A stretch of 26,277 nt of DNA from Ignavibacteria bacterium UBA2373 (GCA_002344005.1 DDTD01000059.1:1-26277); one strand, 5' to 3'. Positions 1 through 8,167 are shown, numbered from the stretch's first letter. Made by a program: numbers and translations. Notes: a model not told the origin generated them from the letters alone.

Positions 1-154
1 AAGCAATACAATTCAAATGATTAGCAAATTCTTAATTCACAAAAAACTGTTTAGATTCGTTCATTATTTAAAAAAGATATAGAACTTTTAAAAAATCCTC
101 TTTGCTTGTTGTTTAGGTAACCATAATGTAGAGCACAATCAAGATTGTAAACAA

Positions 155-1240
155 TCATTGTATGATAATCTCTTCACCGATACCCGGAATATGTAATGTA
201 CCATGAATAACAGATTGCTCTTCCATTTGTCGCAATAATCGCATAGGCTCGCTGATGGGTTCATCGGATAAGTCAAAAGTTCCATAGTGCATAGGGATAA
301 AATGTTTGGCTTTCATGTCATGAAAACCTTGTACTGCTTGTTCGGGCGAGATATGATTCGCCGCCATAAACCATCGTGGCGAATATGCCCCCACCCCCAT
401 AATGGCATAATCAATCGAAGGAAAGAGTTTGCCTGCATCGCGAAAGTGATTTCCGTAGCCGGTATCACCACTTATATAGATGGTTGTTGCATCCGAGACA
501 ATCGTTAATCCACCCCACAAACGACTATTGGTATCGAACAAACCACGTTTTGACCAATGGCGCGACGGCATAAAATATATCTTGATTTTTGTAGTATCGG
601 TAGTAAATTGTTGATACCATCCGGCATATTCTGCTTGATGATGAGGTGTATCTTCCAACCAATCATCAATCAAGTCATTCATACCAAGTCCTGCAATAAT
701 TTTTGCTTGCGGATTATTGCGTATGAGTAATTGTATGCTTTCTTTATCGCAATGATCACGATGATCATGACTAAGAAATACATAATCAATATTGCGAAGA
801 ATATCGGGAGAAAATGGAAAAGGAGATGTGCGAGTGGTAAAGAGTATATCACCAAAAACGGGATCGGTAAGAATCGTCACACCGGATAAGCGAATAAAAA
901 AGCAGGCATGCCCTAACCATACAATACAATCACGGGAATCGTGAAGAAAATCCGTGGACGTAAAAATATGAGGTCGCCATATATCTGATTTTTTTTCTTC
1001 TTTTTGAGGATTGGAAGATAATTGCCATTTCAGCAAATCGCCGAAATCAGGTTCAAAAGGTATTTCAAGATTTATAAAACGACCATCATCATCAATGGGT
1101 GTTCCGCGAAACAGAGTATCACGGCTATCTATTTCCATGATAGTACGTAAAGAAGGATTCGAAGTGTAGCTATGGGGTTTCGGCACTGAAGAACATCCGA
1201 TAATGAACAAAGAAAGTAGAATGATGCTGCGTATTGTCAT
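155..1240 (-). CDS. MBL-fold lipoprotein, NAPE-PLD/UlaG-like metallohydrolase
   Basis: A 361-residue zinc-dependent hydrolase of the metallo-beta-lactamase fold, closest in pattern to the NAPE-PLD/RomA (COG2220) branch. It opens with a short hydrophobic signal ending in a lipobox (LFIIGC, Cys16), so it should be a lipid-anchored envelope protein. The metal site is visible: SHDHRDHCD (HxHxDH at about 158-163), SRHW (His228), SGDTG (Asp259) and PMHYG (His318). The segment RHWSKRGLFDTNSRLWGG is typical of NAPE-PLD relatives. A TTG six codons upstream (base 1258) is possible, but the ATG at 1240 gives a cleaner lipoprotein signal. No clear Shine-Dalgarno is seen with either start. It lies beyond the terminator of the sulfur operon and is probably transcribed separately. 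The substrate is unknown; a phosphodiester of a phospholipid is the family-based guess. Confidence 0.85.
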   Translation of the reverse strand: MTIRSIILLSLFIIGCSSVPKPHSYTSNPSLRTIMEIDSRDTLFRGTPIDDDGRFINLEIPFEPDFGDLLKWQLSSNPQKEEKKSDIWRPHIFTSTDFLHDSRDCIVWLGHACFFIRLSGVTILTDPVFGDILFTTRTSPFPFSPDILRNIDYVFLSHDHRDHCDKESIQLLIRNNPQAKIIAGLGMNDLIDDWLEDTPHHQAEYAGWYQQFTTDTTKIKIYFMPSRHWSKRGLFDTNSRLWGGLTIVSDATTIYISGDTGYGNHFRDAGKLFPSIDYAIMGVGAYSPRWFMAANHISPEQAVQGFHDMKAKHFIPMHYGTFDLSDEPISEPMRLLRQMEEQSVIHGTLHIPGIGEEIIIQ

Positions 1241-1281
1241 ATTATTGCTTTTTGGCAATGAACGAGCAACATTACCTGCCT

Positions 1282-1300
1282 ATTGTGATAACTCCACAAT
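1282..1300. promoter_or_regulatory. inverted repeat ATTGTG-N7-CACAAT upstream of the MBL lipoprotein
   Basis: A perfect 6-base dyad with a 7-base spacer, lying between the sulfur-operon terminator and the start of the lipoprotein gene (about 42 bases upstream of its ATG). The position fits an operator or a 5'-leader hairpin. A dyad of this size can occur by chance in AT-rich DNA, so this is tentative. Confidence 0.25.
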
Positions 1301-1307
1301 GCGAAGA

Positions 1308-1341
1308 ATAAAAAAAGGGCATAATCACGATGATATGCCCT
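1308..1341 (-). terminator. rho-independent terminator of the sulfur operon
   Basis: On the minus strand an 8-bp perfect stem (AGGGCATA/TATGCCCT, arms 1316-1323 and 1334-1341) with a 10-base loop is followed by a run of T. It lies 29 bases after the stop of the last gene (1370) and separates the operon from the MBL lipoprotein gene. Confidence 0.85.
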
Positions 1342-1369
1342 ATAAGATATGAGTATTAATCTTACTTTA

Positions 1370-1678
1370 TCAGCGAATTGCTTGCTGCAAAGAACTCCAC
1401 GGTCCGCCATTGTATGCTTCAATACCCGCTTTAGTTAATGCCGAAGCGGCTGCACTGCTTCTCATGCCTGAAGCACAACAAGTAATAATTGGTTTTTTAT
1501 AAGCAGCAATCTTTTTGATATTACTTTGGATTTGATCCACAGGAATATTTATGGATTGCGCTATATGACCGGAACTAAATTCACTTTTAGTGCGTACATC
1601 AATAATGATTGCACCTTTGTTTACTAAATCTTTAAAATCTGTTTTTGGTCCAAAAAGACCGCTGAGTAAATTAAACAT
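1370..1678 (-). CDS. single-domain rhodanese (sulfurtransferase)
   Basis: A 102-residue, one-domain rhodanese that should carry persulfide sulfur on a catalytic cysteine and pass it to an acceptor such as cyanide, glutathione or another thiol. It shows the rhodanese landmarks IIDVRTKSEF (about 25-34) and GHIAQSINIP (about 37-46), and an active loop CCASGMRSS in which Cys68 starts the CxxGxR motif. No signal peptide is seen, so it should be cytoplasmic. A good ribosome site (AAGGAG) precedes the ATG. It is the last gene of the operon, 23 bases after the second YeeE-like gene, and fits as the acceptor of sulfur brought in by that transporter pair. Confidence 0.92.
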   Translation of the reverse strand: MFNLLSGLFGPKTDFKDLVNKGAIIIDVRTKSEFSSGHIAQSINIPVDQIQSNIKKIAAYKKPIITCCASGMRSSAAASALTKAGIEAYNGGPWSSLQQAIR

Positions 1679-1701
1679 AGTGTTTTCTCCTTATTAAAAA
1701 A

Positions 1702-2205
1702 TTAATGTGGCAATTTTTCCCGTAATGCGCCATAGACCCATGTGCCTGCGAGCGCGCTCAATAATGTCACGGATATTGCAAAAAAACCGCTTCCAATTTG
1801 TGCATACAGTGGTCCCGGGCATGCACCTGTCATTGCCCAACCTATACCAAATAACGATGCACCGATTATTTGACCTTTATTAAATGTTTTACTATCAATA
1901 TGGATATCTTCACCGTAAATACTTTTGAGACGTAATTTTTTTACGATAAATACGCCAATACTACCTATGACCACTGCTGTTCCTATCACACCATACATAT
2001 GGAATGATGCAAGGTGAAACATTTCTTGAATACGGAACCAGCTTATGATTTCTGATTTGACAAGAGTAATACCGAAGAGTATGCCAACAATCAAATATTT
2101 AAAATTATGCCACCATGGATGGTCAAGTTCCGATTCATTAGTGCACACTGAATCCAAATGGCGCGCTTGATTTTCTTCGAGTGTTTCATGATGAGTGTTT
2201 TGCAT
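1702..2205 (-). CDS. YeeE/YedE-family (DUF6691-like) sulfur transporter, half protein
   Basis: A 167-residue inner-membrane protein with about four hydrophobic segments. It carries the family signature GWAMTGACPGPLYAQIG (about 122-138); Cys129 corresponds to the family cysteine thought to relay thiosulfate or selenium/sulfur species. Full-length TsuA/YeeE proteins contain two such halves; here they are two adjacent genes, this one and the gene just upstream in the operon, and probably assemble together. The N-terminal 30 or so residues are polar and His/Glu-rich and may be cytoplasmic. A Shine-Dalgarno-like AGAGGT lies upstream. The substrate (thiosulfate or a polysulfide) is inferred from family and context. 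Confidence 0.88.
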   Translation of the reverse strand: MQNTHHETLEENQARHLDSVCTNESELDHPWWHNFKYLIVGILFGITLVKSEIISWFRIQEMFHLASFHMYGVIGTAVVIGSIGVFIVKKLRLKSIYGEDIHIDSKTFNKGQIIGASLFGIGWAMTGACPGPLYAQIGSGFFAISVTLLSALAGTWVYGALREKLPH

Positions 2206-2217
2206 TTACATTGACCT

Positions 2218-2784
2218 CTATAGATTTTGTAAAATAAATGGAACAATAAAATGCGCAGAAAAAAATCCGCCTATCATAAAAAATATAGTTGCAATAAGCG
2301 ATGGTACTTGGAAATTAGACAATCCCATAATAGTATGTCCCGATGTGCAACCGCCGGCATAACGAGTGCCAAAACCGACTAAAAATCCACCTACAATCAT
2401 AAACACGATACCTTTTACTGAAAATAATGCTTCAAAAGAAAATATATCGCTCGGTAATAATCCCGTAAAATCATTAATACCCCAAAGAGATAATTGTGAC
2501 CGGAGACTTTCGGCAACTATCGGTGGTTCCGAATTATGCAAAACAGTACCTGCAATGAATCCACCAACAAATATCCCGACAACAAAAAATAAATTCCATT
2601 GTTCTTTTTTCCATTCATAACGAAAGAATCTAATATTCGCCGGTATCACTGCCGCACAGGTGTGACGCAATGAGGATGAAATGCCGAATTTTTTATTTCC
2701 CAATATCAATAACAGCGGCACCATAAGTCCGGCAATAGTTCCGGCAACATACCATGGCCACGGTTGCGATAATAATTCTATCAT
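2218..2784 (-). CDS. YeeE/YedE-family sulfur transporter, half protein
   Basis: A 188-residue membrane protein with about four or five hydrophobic segments and the signature GTRYAGGCTSGHTIMGLSN (about 139-157, Cys146). This is the half-repeat complementary to the next gene, and the pair equals one full YeeE/TsuA-type channel. The start ATG has a good ribosome site (AGAGGA, 6 bases upstream). The gaps are short: 13 bases after the CstB-like gene and 12 bases before the partner, so co-translation is likely. In related operons this pair accompanies MBL-fold/rhodanese enzymes and is thought to bring thiosulfate-type sulfur into the cell. A second cysteine, Cys43, may also take part. Confidence 0.9.
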   Translation of the reverse strand: MIELLSQPWPWYVAGTIAGLMVPLLLILGNKKFGISSSLRHTCAAVIPANIRFFRYEWKKEQWNLFFVVGIFVGGFIAGTVLHNSEPPIVAESLRSQLSLWGINDFTGLLPSDIFSFEALFSVKGIVFMIVGGFLVGFGTRYAGGCTSGHTIMGLSNFQVPSLIATIFFMIGGFFSAHFIVPFILQNL

Positions 2785-2797
2785 GATTTCCTCTTAT

Positions 2798-4201
2798 TTA
2801 CAGCATTGTTGTTGGACAAACATACTCTGTGACATTGACACTGCCACTTGCTTTTATTGCTGCATAACCACCCGCAACATCAATAAGGTTATGTATGCCT
2901 TTTCTTTTGAGTATAGAAGCGGCTATAACAGAACGATAACCGCCCGCGCAATGAATATAAGCAGGTTGATTTTCCGGTATATCTATAAATTCTTTATTGA
3001 TAAAATCTAAGGGTGAATTTTGGACATCAATAACATGCTCGCTCATATATTCACTTTGTTTGCGTACATCTACGGTGAAAATGGTATCATTATTCAAACG
3101 ATTGCCAAATTCCTGTGCACTTATTGATTCCAACATATCTGTTGATTTTCCTGCTTGTTTCCATGCCATAAGCCCACCGTCAAGATAACCCTGCACATTA
3201 TCATATCCTACACGAGCTAAACGAACTACTGCTTCGCGTTCACGTCCTTCGGGAGCAACAAGAATAATAGGTTGTTGAATATCTTCAATTAATGTGCCGA
3301 CCCACACGGCAAATTGACCGTCTAAACCGATAAACATTGATTGAGGAATATGGCTTTCGATAAAGTCTTTTTGATGACGAACATCAAGAATTAATGCATG
3401 TTCTGCGGCTTTTTCAAATTCATCGGGAGTTAATTTTTGTATGCCGCGTTCGACAACACTATCAATGCTGTCATAGCCATTTTTGTTCATCATGACATTT
3501 TTAGGGAAATATTGCGGGGGTGCTACCAATCCATGAGTTACTTCTTTAATAAATTGTTCTTTATCATTAATTTTAAGAGCATAATTATACTCTTTTTGAT
3601 GACCTAAAGTAGCGAATGTTTCTTTACTCATATTTTTACCGCAAGCAGAACCGGCGCCATGCGCAGGATAAACAATGACATCATCCGCCAAAGGCATTAT
3701 TTTCGTATGCAGCGAATCAAATAAATGTCCTGCCAAATCTGCTTGTGTAAGATCTGATTTTACAGCCAAATCCGGTCTGCCGACATCACCGATAAATAAA
3801 GTATCACCTGTGAAAATTGCATAATCTTTACCCGACTCATCACGAAGAAGATATGTTGTGCTTTCCATTGTATGTCCGGGTGTATGCAAGGCGATGATTG
3901 TCACATCTCCGACACGAAATTCTTGATTATCAACAGCGATAAGTGCATCGAAATTAGGAGAAGCATTTGGTCCAAAAACAATATCAGCTCCCGATTTTTT
4001 TGCAAGATCTATATGTCCCGATACAAAATCTGCATGAAAATGAGTTTCAAATACATATGTAATGGTTGCATTATGCTTTGCTGCCATTTCAAGATATGGC
4101 TCTGTTTCGCGTAATGGATCAATAATTGCCACTTCGCCTTTACTTTCGATAAAATATGCAGCTTCTGCAAGACAGTTGGTGTAGATTTGTTCTACTTTCA
4201 T
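2798..4201 (-). CDS. CstB-like persulfide dioxygenase / pseudo-rhodanese / rhodanese fusion
   Basis: A 467-residue cytoplasmic fusion. Residues 1-250 are an ETHE1/persulfide-dioxygenase-type MBL domain with THFHAD (His54, His56, Asp58), TPGH (His110), TGDT (Asp133) and PAHG (His181). Residues about 262-352 form a rhodanese fold whose catalytic cysteine is replaced (VAPEGRE, Ala316). Residues about 365-450 form a second rhodanese with an intact loop HCAGGYRS (Cys418). This order is that of staphylococcal CstB, which oxidises low-molecular-weight persulfides and makes thiosulfate. The start was chosen as ATG 4201 because AGGAG lies 9 bases upstream and the MBL domain begins at once; a longer reading frame upstream overlaps the TauE gene. 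The enzyme family is clear; the exact product is inferred. Confidence 0.92.
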   Translation of the reverse strand: MKVEQIYTNCLAEAAYFIESKGEVAIIDPLRETEPYLEMAAKHNATITYVFETHFHADFVSGHIDLAKKSGADIVFGPNASPNFDALIAVDNQEFRVGDVTIIALHTPGHTMESTTYLLRDESGKDYAIFTGDTLFIGDVGRPDLAVKSDLTQADLAGHLFDSLHTKIMPLADDVIVYPAHGAGSACGKNMSKETFATLGHQKEYNYALKINDKEQFIKEVTHGLVAPPQYFPKNVMMNKNGYDSIDSVVERGIQKLTPDEFEKAAEHALILDVRHQKDFIESHIPQSMFIGLDGQFAVWVGTLIEDIQQPIILVAPEGREREAVVRLARVGYDNVQGYLDGGLMAWKQAGKSTDMLESISAQEFGNRLNNDTIFTVDVRKQSEYMSEHVIDVQNSPLDFINKEFIDIPENQPAYIHCAGGYRSVIAASILKRKGIHNLIDVAGGYAAIKASGSVNVTEYVCPTTML

Positions 4202-4227
4202 AATAAAACTCCTAAAGTATAAATAAT

Positions 4228-5007
4228 TTATGAATGAAAAAATAGTTCTTTTGTAAGGATAAAAACACTCATTACCATAATAAACCAAGCAAATATTGTT
4301 TTTATTTTTTGCGGATTGATTATTGTTGCTATCTTTATTCCGATAATCATCCCAAGAATTGAAACGGCAGTAAATATTCCCATAATATTCCAATCGAAGT
4401 TTGCGCCGGAGATTATATCGCCTGAAAAACCTACCATAGAGTTAAGTGTGATAACAAATAATGATGTTGCTGTTGCTTCCCGTATGGGCAAACGAAGAAG
4501 AAGAACCAATGCCGGTACAATTAAAAATCCACCGCCTGCTCCCACAAAACCTGTGACAATCCCAACAATAGCACCGCTGATAATAATATGAATATAGTTG
4601 AGATTACTTGGTGTGTGCTGCTGTATTTGTTGCCGCAACATTCGTAAACCTGCAATCATCATAACTATTGAAAAAACAATCATAATAAGAGTTGCTTTTT
4701 CGACTGTTACGAATGGCAGTATCACAGTTTCGGGTATCATCGGTAAAATACCGGCTCGCATAGCATACATGGTCAGCAATGCAGGCACAGCAAAAACAAG
4801 CCCTTCGCGAGTGCGTACCAAAGATTTTCGCATATTAATAATACTGCCTATTAAAGCCGTCACACCGACAATAAAAAGTGAATAACCGGTAGCATTTTGA
4901 GCAGGTATATTACCGACATAGACAAGAATAGGTACGGTAAGAATGGAACCGCCCCCACCGAGCATACCTAATAAAAACCCCATGAATATGGCAAGAATAT
5001 ACATCAT
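4228..5007 (-). CDS. TauE/SafE-family sulfite/organosulfonate exporter
   Basis: A 259-residue polytopic membrane protein with about eight hydrophobic segments in two homologous halves. Each half starts with a glycine-rich motif: FLLGMLGGGGSILTVP near the N-terminus and GFVGAGGGFLIVPALV in the middle, both typical of TauE/SafE. The family exports sulfite, sulfoacetate or other anions; beside a persulfide dioxygenase, export of sulfite or thiosulfate is the natural guess. A TTG at 5052 would overlap the ArsR gene, so ATG 5007 (directly followed by a second ATG), 13 bases after the ArsR stop, is preferred. No Shine-Dalgarno is seen, so translation may be coupled to the ArsR gene. Confidence 0.88.
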   Translation of the reverse strand: MMYILAIFMGFLLGMLGGGGSILTVPILVYVGNIPAQNATGYSLFIVGVTALIGSIINMRKSLVRTREGLVFAVPALLTMYAMRAGILPMIPETVILPFVTVEKATLIMIVFSIVMMIAGLRMLRQQIQQHTPSNLNYIHIIISGAIVGIVTGFVGAGGGFLIVPALVLLLRLPIREATATSLFVITLNSMVGFSGDIISGANFDWNIMGIFTAVSILGMIIGIKIATIINPQKIKTIFAWFIMVMSVFILTKELFFHS

Positions 5008-5020
5008 TGTTTTGTGAATA

Positions 5021-5338
5021 TTAAAATATGCTGCAACTTTCCATACAGACAAATATCTTCGTGATATTCGGCTCTGCTAATCTATAGACCACGCTGACAC
5101 CGTTTTTCTGTGAAGTAAGTATGCCTTTGTCCTTCATTTTGATTAAATGATGCGAAAGCATGGATTGCTCAATTGTGATGGAAAGTTTTTCTTGAATATC
5201 CGAAACCGAAAGTTCCCTGTAAGTTTCCAGCATATTCAGCACTTCCAAGCGCACGGGATGAGCTATCGTTTTGAGTATCTCGGCTGCCTTTTCCAAGCGT
5301 TGCGCCTCTCGTATCAATGGAACTGTTGCTGTTGTCAT
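5021..5338 (-). CDS. ArsR-family transcriptional repressor of the sulfur operon
   Basis: A 105-residue winged-helix regulator and first gene of the operon. An N-terminal helix (about 8-38, with LKTIAHPVRLEVLNML) is followed by a helix-turn-helix recognition region around QSMLSHHLIKMKDKGIL (about 58-74) and a beta-wing (GVSVVYRL). It resembles the BigR/SqrR persulfide sensors by context, but their helix-2 cysteine is not visible. Instead the only two cysteines, Cys98 and Cys102, form a CxxxC at the C-terminal end. This could be the thiol switch, or a metal site. It probably represses its own promoter at 5376-5407. ATG 5338 is the best start; only a weak AGAAAGAA-type ribosome site precedes it. 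Confidence 0.88.
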   Translation of the reverse strand: MTTATVPLIREAQRLEKAAEILKTIAHPVRLEVLNMLETYRELSVSDIQEKLSITIEQSMLSHHLIKMKDKGILTSQKNGVSVVYRLAEPNITKIFVCMESCSIF

Positions 5339-5375
5339 GTCTGTTCTTTCTGTGATTTTGTATCAAATTGACGTA

Positions 5376-5407
5376 CAAATATATGAACATATTTCAATAT
5401 ATTCAAA
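5376..5407 (-). promoter_or_regulatory. Bacteroidota-type promoter with embedded dyad for the arsR-sulfur operon
   Basis: On the minus strand TTTG (5404-5407) is followed after 20 bases by TATATTTG (5376-5383), matching the TTTG-N19/20-TAnnTTTG promoter pattern of Bacteroidota. Between and overlapping them is an imperfect inverted repeat at 5379-5403 (ATATATTGAA-N5-TTCATATAT on the minus strand). This places a probable ArsR operator on the core promoter, about 40 bases upstream of the arsR start codon. The promoter is read by pattern; binding by the ArsR protein is inferred. Confidence 0.55.
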
Positions 5408-5437
5408 TTTTCATCTATTTCTCCATTTCTTCCTTCG

Positions 5438-5445
5438 TATCTTTG
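5438..5445 (+). promoter_or_regulatory. candidate -7 box TATCTTTG for the TPR protein-guaA unit
   Basis: TATCTTTG matches TAnnTTTG, 33 bases upstream of the TPR gene ATG. No good TTTG -33 element is seen at the proper distance, so this is moderate to weak. It is divergent from the sulfur-operon promoter in the same intergenic region. Confidence 0.35.
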
Positions 5446-5478
5446 TAAAATTTTTTTACTCACTCACCTTAAATTTTT

Positions 5479-6528
5479 ATGGTAAAAACCGTTGTTATCT
5501 TATTGGTAAGCATTTGCTTAACTGCTTCTGCGCAGCAATCGGTTGATGGTTATCTTTCCATTGCCTTCGGTCATCACAAAAATGGTCAGCTCGACAGTGC
5601 CGAACTTTATTATGGTAAAGCCATACGCTTAGCGGACACCTCAGCGATTGCGCGTTTTAATCGTGCTAATATCTATTATGGCAAAAAAGAATTTGATAAG
5701 ACTATGGCAGATGTGCAGCGTACTCTGGCTTTAAAACCAACATACGATCAGGCATTATACATGAGAGCGAACCTTTATGCGATGAATGATGAAACGGACA
5801 AAGCACTTGCCGATGCAGACCAATTAATCAAGGTTAATCCCGCCTACAATGGTGTGTATTCCTTACGAGGGCAAATTTATTTTCGTATGGGCAATACAGC
5901 CAAAGCATGCGCAGATTTTCTTACCGGCAAAGACAAAAAAGAACCGGACGCAGATGCCCTGTACAATGATTTTTGTCTTGGTTTAGCATCGGATGGAACG
6001 CCATTGCCGGAAGAACTTGAACGTAATTTTGCCGATGGAGGGGCAGCTTGGGTAGAATCGTTTAAGTCCGATACAAAAGAAATGCTGCAATTACGCTATG
6101 TTCGTGAGGGGAAAACACTTGATGCCGCGCAAGAAGCTATTTCAGTGATTATTCAAAAAAATGTAAGAGGATTCATACCCTTAGATACAATTATGAATTT
6201 TATGGCTAATCAAGTGATGAATGACTCGAAAAATGCTACAAAAAAAGTTATTGAAAGAGATAATTCTTCTGCATTTCCACGACTGTTTTTTACTGTGTCC
6301 AATCCCGATTCCACCGATAAAATTGTGCCTCAATCACAAGTCTATTGTGTCATTAAATCGCATAATGCCATTTACACAATGATTTGGAATATAGCAAGAC
6401 CATCGCTCAAGAATGAAGAAATCCAAAAATGGATTGCTATTTTCAAAAAACAAAGATTATTGATAAGCCAACCGGTACGAGGAATTGACATTAAAGCTCC
6501 ATCCAATAAAAAATCGAAAAAGAAATAA
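5479..6528 (+). CDS. secreted TPR-repeat protein of unknown function
   Basis: A 349-residue protein with a signal peptide (hydrophobic 5-16, cleavage near ASAQ-Q at about 19/20) and about four tetratricopeptide repeats between residues 24 and 150 (units such as AELYYGKAIRLAD, FNRANIYYGKKEFDKTMAD, LYMRANLYAMNDETDKALAD). TPR arrays make protein-protein contacts, here in the periplasm. The C-terminal 190 residues show no family I recognise; they contain charged helices and a Lys-rich tail (NKKSKKK). No Shine-Dalgarno is seen before the ATG. The gap to guaA is only 27 bases, so the two are likely co-transcribed, but no functional link is obvious. Confidence 0.85.
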   Translation: MVKTVVILLVSICLTASAQQSVDGYLSIAFGHHKNGQLDSAELYYGKAIRLADTSAIARFNRANIYYGKKEFDKTMADVQRTLALKPTYDQALYMRANLYAMNDETDKALADADQLIKVNPAYNGVYSLRGQIYFRMGNTAKACADFLTGKDKKEPDADALYNDFCLGLASDGTPLPEELERNFADGGAAWVESFKSDTKEMLQLRYVREGKTLDAAQEAISVIIQKNVRGFIPLDTIMNFMANQVMNDSKNATKKVIERDNSSAFPRLFFTVSNPDSTDKIVPQSQVYCVIKSHNAIYTMIWNIARPSLKNEEIQKWIAIFKKQRLLISQPVRGIDIKAPSNKKSKKK

Positions 6529-6555
6529 TTTATTACTCATATATTTCCCAGACCA

Positions 6556-8100
6556 ATGGATACTATCATTATTTTGGATTTCGGTTCACAGGTAACACAG
6601 CTCATAGCGCGGCGCGTGCGTGAATGTGGTGTCTATTGTGAAATACATCCTTTCAATATTTCAGAAGAAAAATTACAATCATTTCGCCCTAAAGGTATAA
6701 TCCTTTCCGGTGGTCCGGCAAGCGTTTACAGTGAGGGTGCACCAATTCCTTCTTTTCATGTTGTTGAATTTGCTCATAAGCACGATATTCCCATACTTGG
6801 TATATGCTATGGCTTGCAATTAATGGCATTTCAAAATGGCGGTGAGGTGAATAAATCCGCCAAAAGAGAATTTGGACGTGCTGAGTTGCGCATCAATATG
6901 CAAAATGCGATATTTGAAGGCATAGGAGAACATTCTTTAGTGTGGATGAGTCATGGCGACTCATTGACCAAAATTCCCGATGGATTTGAAATTATTGCTC
7001 ATACAGATAATGCGCCTATTTGCGCTATTGCTCATAAAGAAAAAAAAGCATGGGGCGTGCAGTTCCATCCCGAAGTGCATCATACTGCTGATGGTAAAAT
7101 CATGCTTTCTAATTTTGTAAAAAATATATGCGGCTGCACAGGTGATTGGGATGCAGAACATTTTATTGATGCAAAATTGAGAGAAATTAAAGAAAAAGTC
7201 GGTAATAATGGCGTTATCTGTGCATTATCCGGCGGCGTGGATTCAACAGTAGCGGCAGTATTATTACACAAAGCTATCGGTAATCAATTACATTGTATTC
7301 ATGTGGACTCGGGTTTGATGCGCACAGACGAAAGTGCAACAATAGAAAAATTATTTCGCGAACATTTTTCCATGACCATTGACGTTGTGGATGCTTCGGC
7401 ACTTTTTCTTGGACGACTTGCAGGCATTACCGATCCTGAACAAAAAAGAAAAATTATTGGAAAAACATTTATTGATGTATTTGAAATTGAAGCAAAAAAA
7501 TTCGGTGATGCCACATTTTTAGCACAAGGAACATTATATCCCGATGTTATTGAATCCGTATCCGTAAAAGGACCGTCGGTTACCATAAAATCACATCATA
7601 ATGTTGGTGGTTTGCCGGAAAAAATGAATTTGCAATTACTTGAACCATTTCGCGAATTATTTAAGGATGAAGTTCGCAATGTGGGACGAGCACTTGGTGT
7701 ACCCGATTGGTTTGTTGATCGCCATCCCTTCCCGGGACCGGGACTTGCCATTCGTGTTTTGGGTGATGTCAGCGATGACCGTCTTTCTATTTTGCGCCGT
7801 GTTGATGATGTCTATCTTGATGAAATACGCAAAGCAGGATTATACAATGAAATATGGCAGGCATTTGCAGTATTATTACCGGTGCAAAGCGTAGGAGTGA
7901 TGGGCGATGAACGCACTTATGAATATGTGTGCGCATTGCGAGCAGTGACAAGCACAGACGGCATGACAGCCGATTGGTATCAGATGCCTTATGATGTACT
8001 TGCAAAAATGTCAAATAGAATTATCAATGAAGTAAGAGGAATTAATCGTGTGACATACGATATTTCTTCAAAACCACCGGCAACAATCGAATGGGAATAA
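6556..8100 (+). CDS. guaA: GMP synthase (glutamine-hydrolysing)
   Basis: A 514-residue GMP synthase that converts XMP, ATP and glutamine to GMP in the last step of guanine nucleotide synthesis. The class I glutamine amidotransferase domain (1-195) has its triad Cys84 (GICYGLQLM), His171 and Glu173 (QFHPEVHH). The ATP-pyrophosphatase domain has the P-loop LSGGVDSTVAA (about 224-234). The C-terminal dimerisation/XMP-binding domain contains DRHPFPGPGLAIRVLG and ends KPPATIEWE, as in typical enzymes. Length is normal for the family. ATG 6556 gives the standard N-terminus (IIILDFGSQ). It follows the TPR gene closely and is ended by a hairpin terminator. Confidence 0.98.
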   Translation: MDTIIILDFGSQVTQLIARRVRECGVYCEIHPFNISEEKLQSFRPKGIILSGGPASVYSEGAPIPSFHVVEFAHKHDIPILGICYGLQLMAFQNGGEVNKSAKREFGRAELRINMQNAIFEGIGEHSLVWMSHGDSLTKIPDGFEIIAHTDNAPICAIAHKEKKAWGVQFHPEVHHTADGKIMLSNFVKNICGCTGDWDAEHFIDAKLREIKEKVGNNGVICALSGGVDSTVAAVLLHKAIGNQLHCIHVDSGLMRTDESATIEKLFREHFSMTIDVVDASALFLGRLAGITDPEQKRKIIGKTFIDVFEIEAKKFGDATFLAQGTLYPDVIESVSVKGPSVTIKSHHNVGGLPEKMNLQLLEPFRELFKDEVRNVGRALGVPDWFVDRHPFPGPGLAIRVLGDVSDDRLSILRRVDDVYLDEIRKAGLYNEIWQAFAVLLPVQSVGVMGDERTYEYVCALRAVTSTDGMTADWYQMPYDVLAKMSNRIINEVRGINRVTYDISSKPPATIEWE

Positions 8101-8105
8101 AAACT

Positions 8106-8141
8106 AAAGTCATTGTCATGAAAAGGCAATGGCTTTTTTTT
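8106..8141 (+). terminator. rho-independent terminator after guaA
   Basis: Stem AGTCATTG (8108-8115) pairs with CAATGGCT (8127-8134) with one G-U pair, an 11-base loop, and T8 at 8134-8141. It lies just after the guaA stop. Confidence 0.8.
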
Positions 8142-8167
8142 AACTGACAAATACGAGGACATTTCTT

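Noticed and set aside
143..156. 14-base palindrome GATTGTAAACAATC at the lipoprotein stop codon
   Set aside because: Too short and without a T run on the minus strand to be a terminator; could be chance.
4202..4393. 64-codon N-terminal extension of the CstB-like frame
   Set aside because: It overlaps the TauE/SafE gene, lacks domain features, and a good AGGAG site precedes the internal ATG at 4201.
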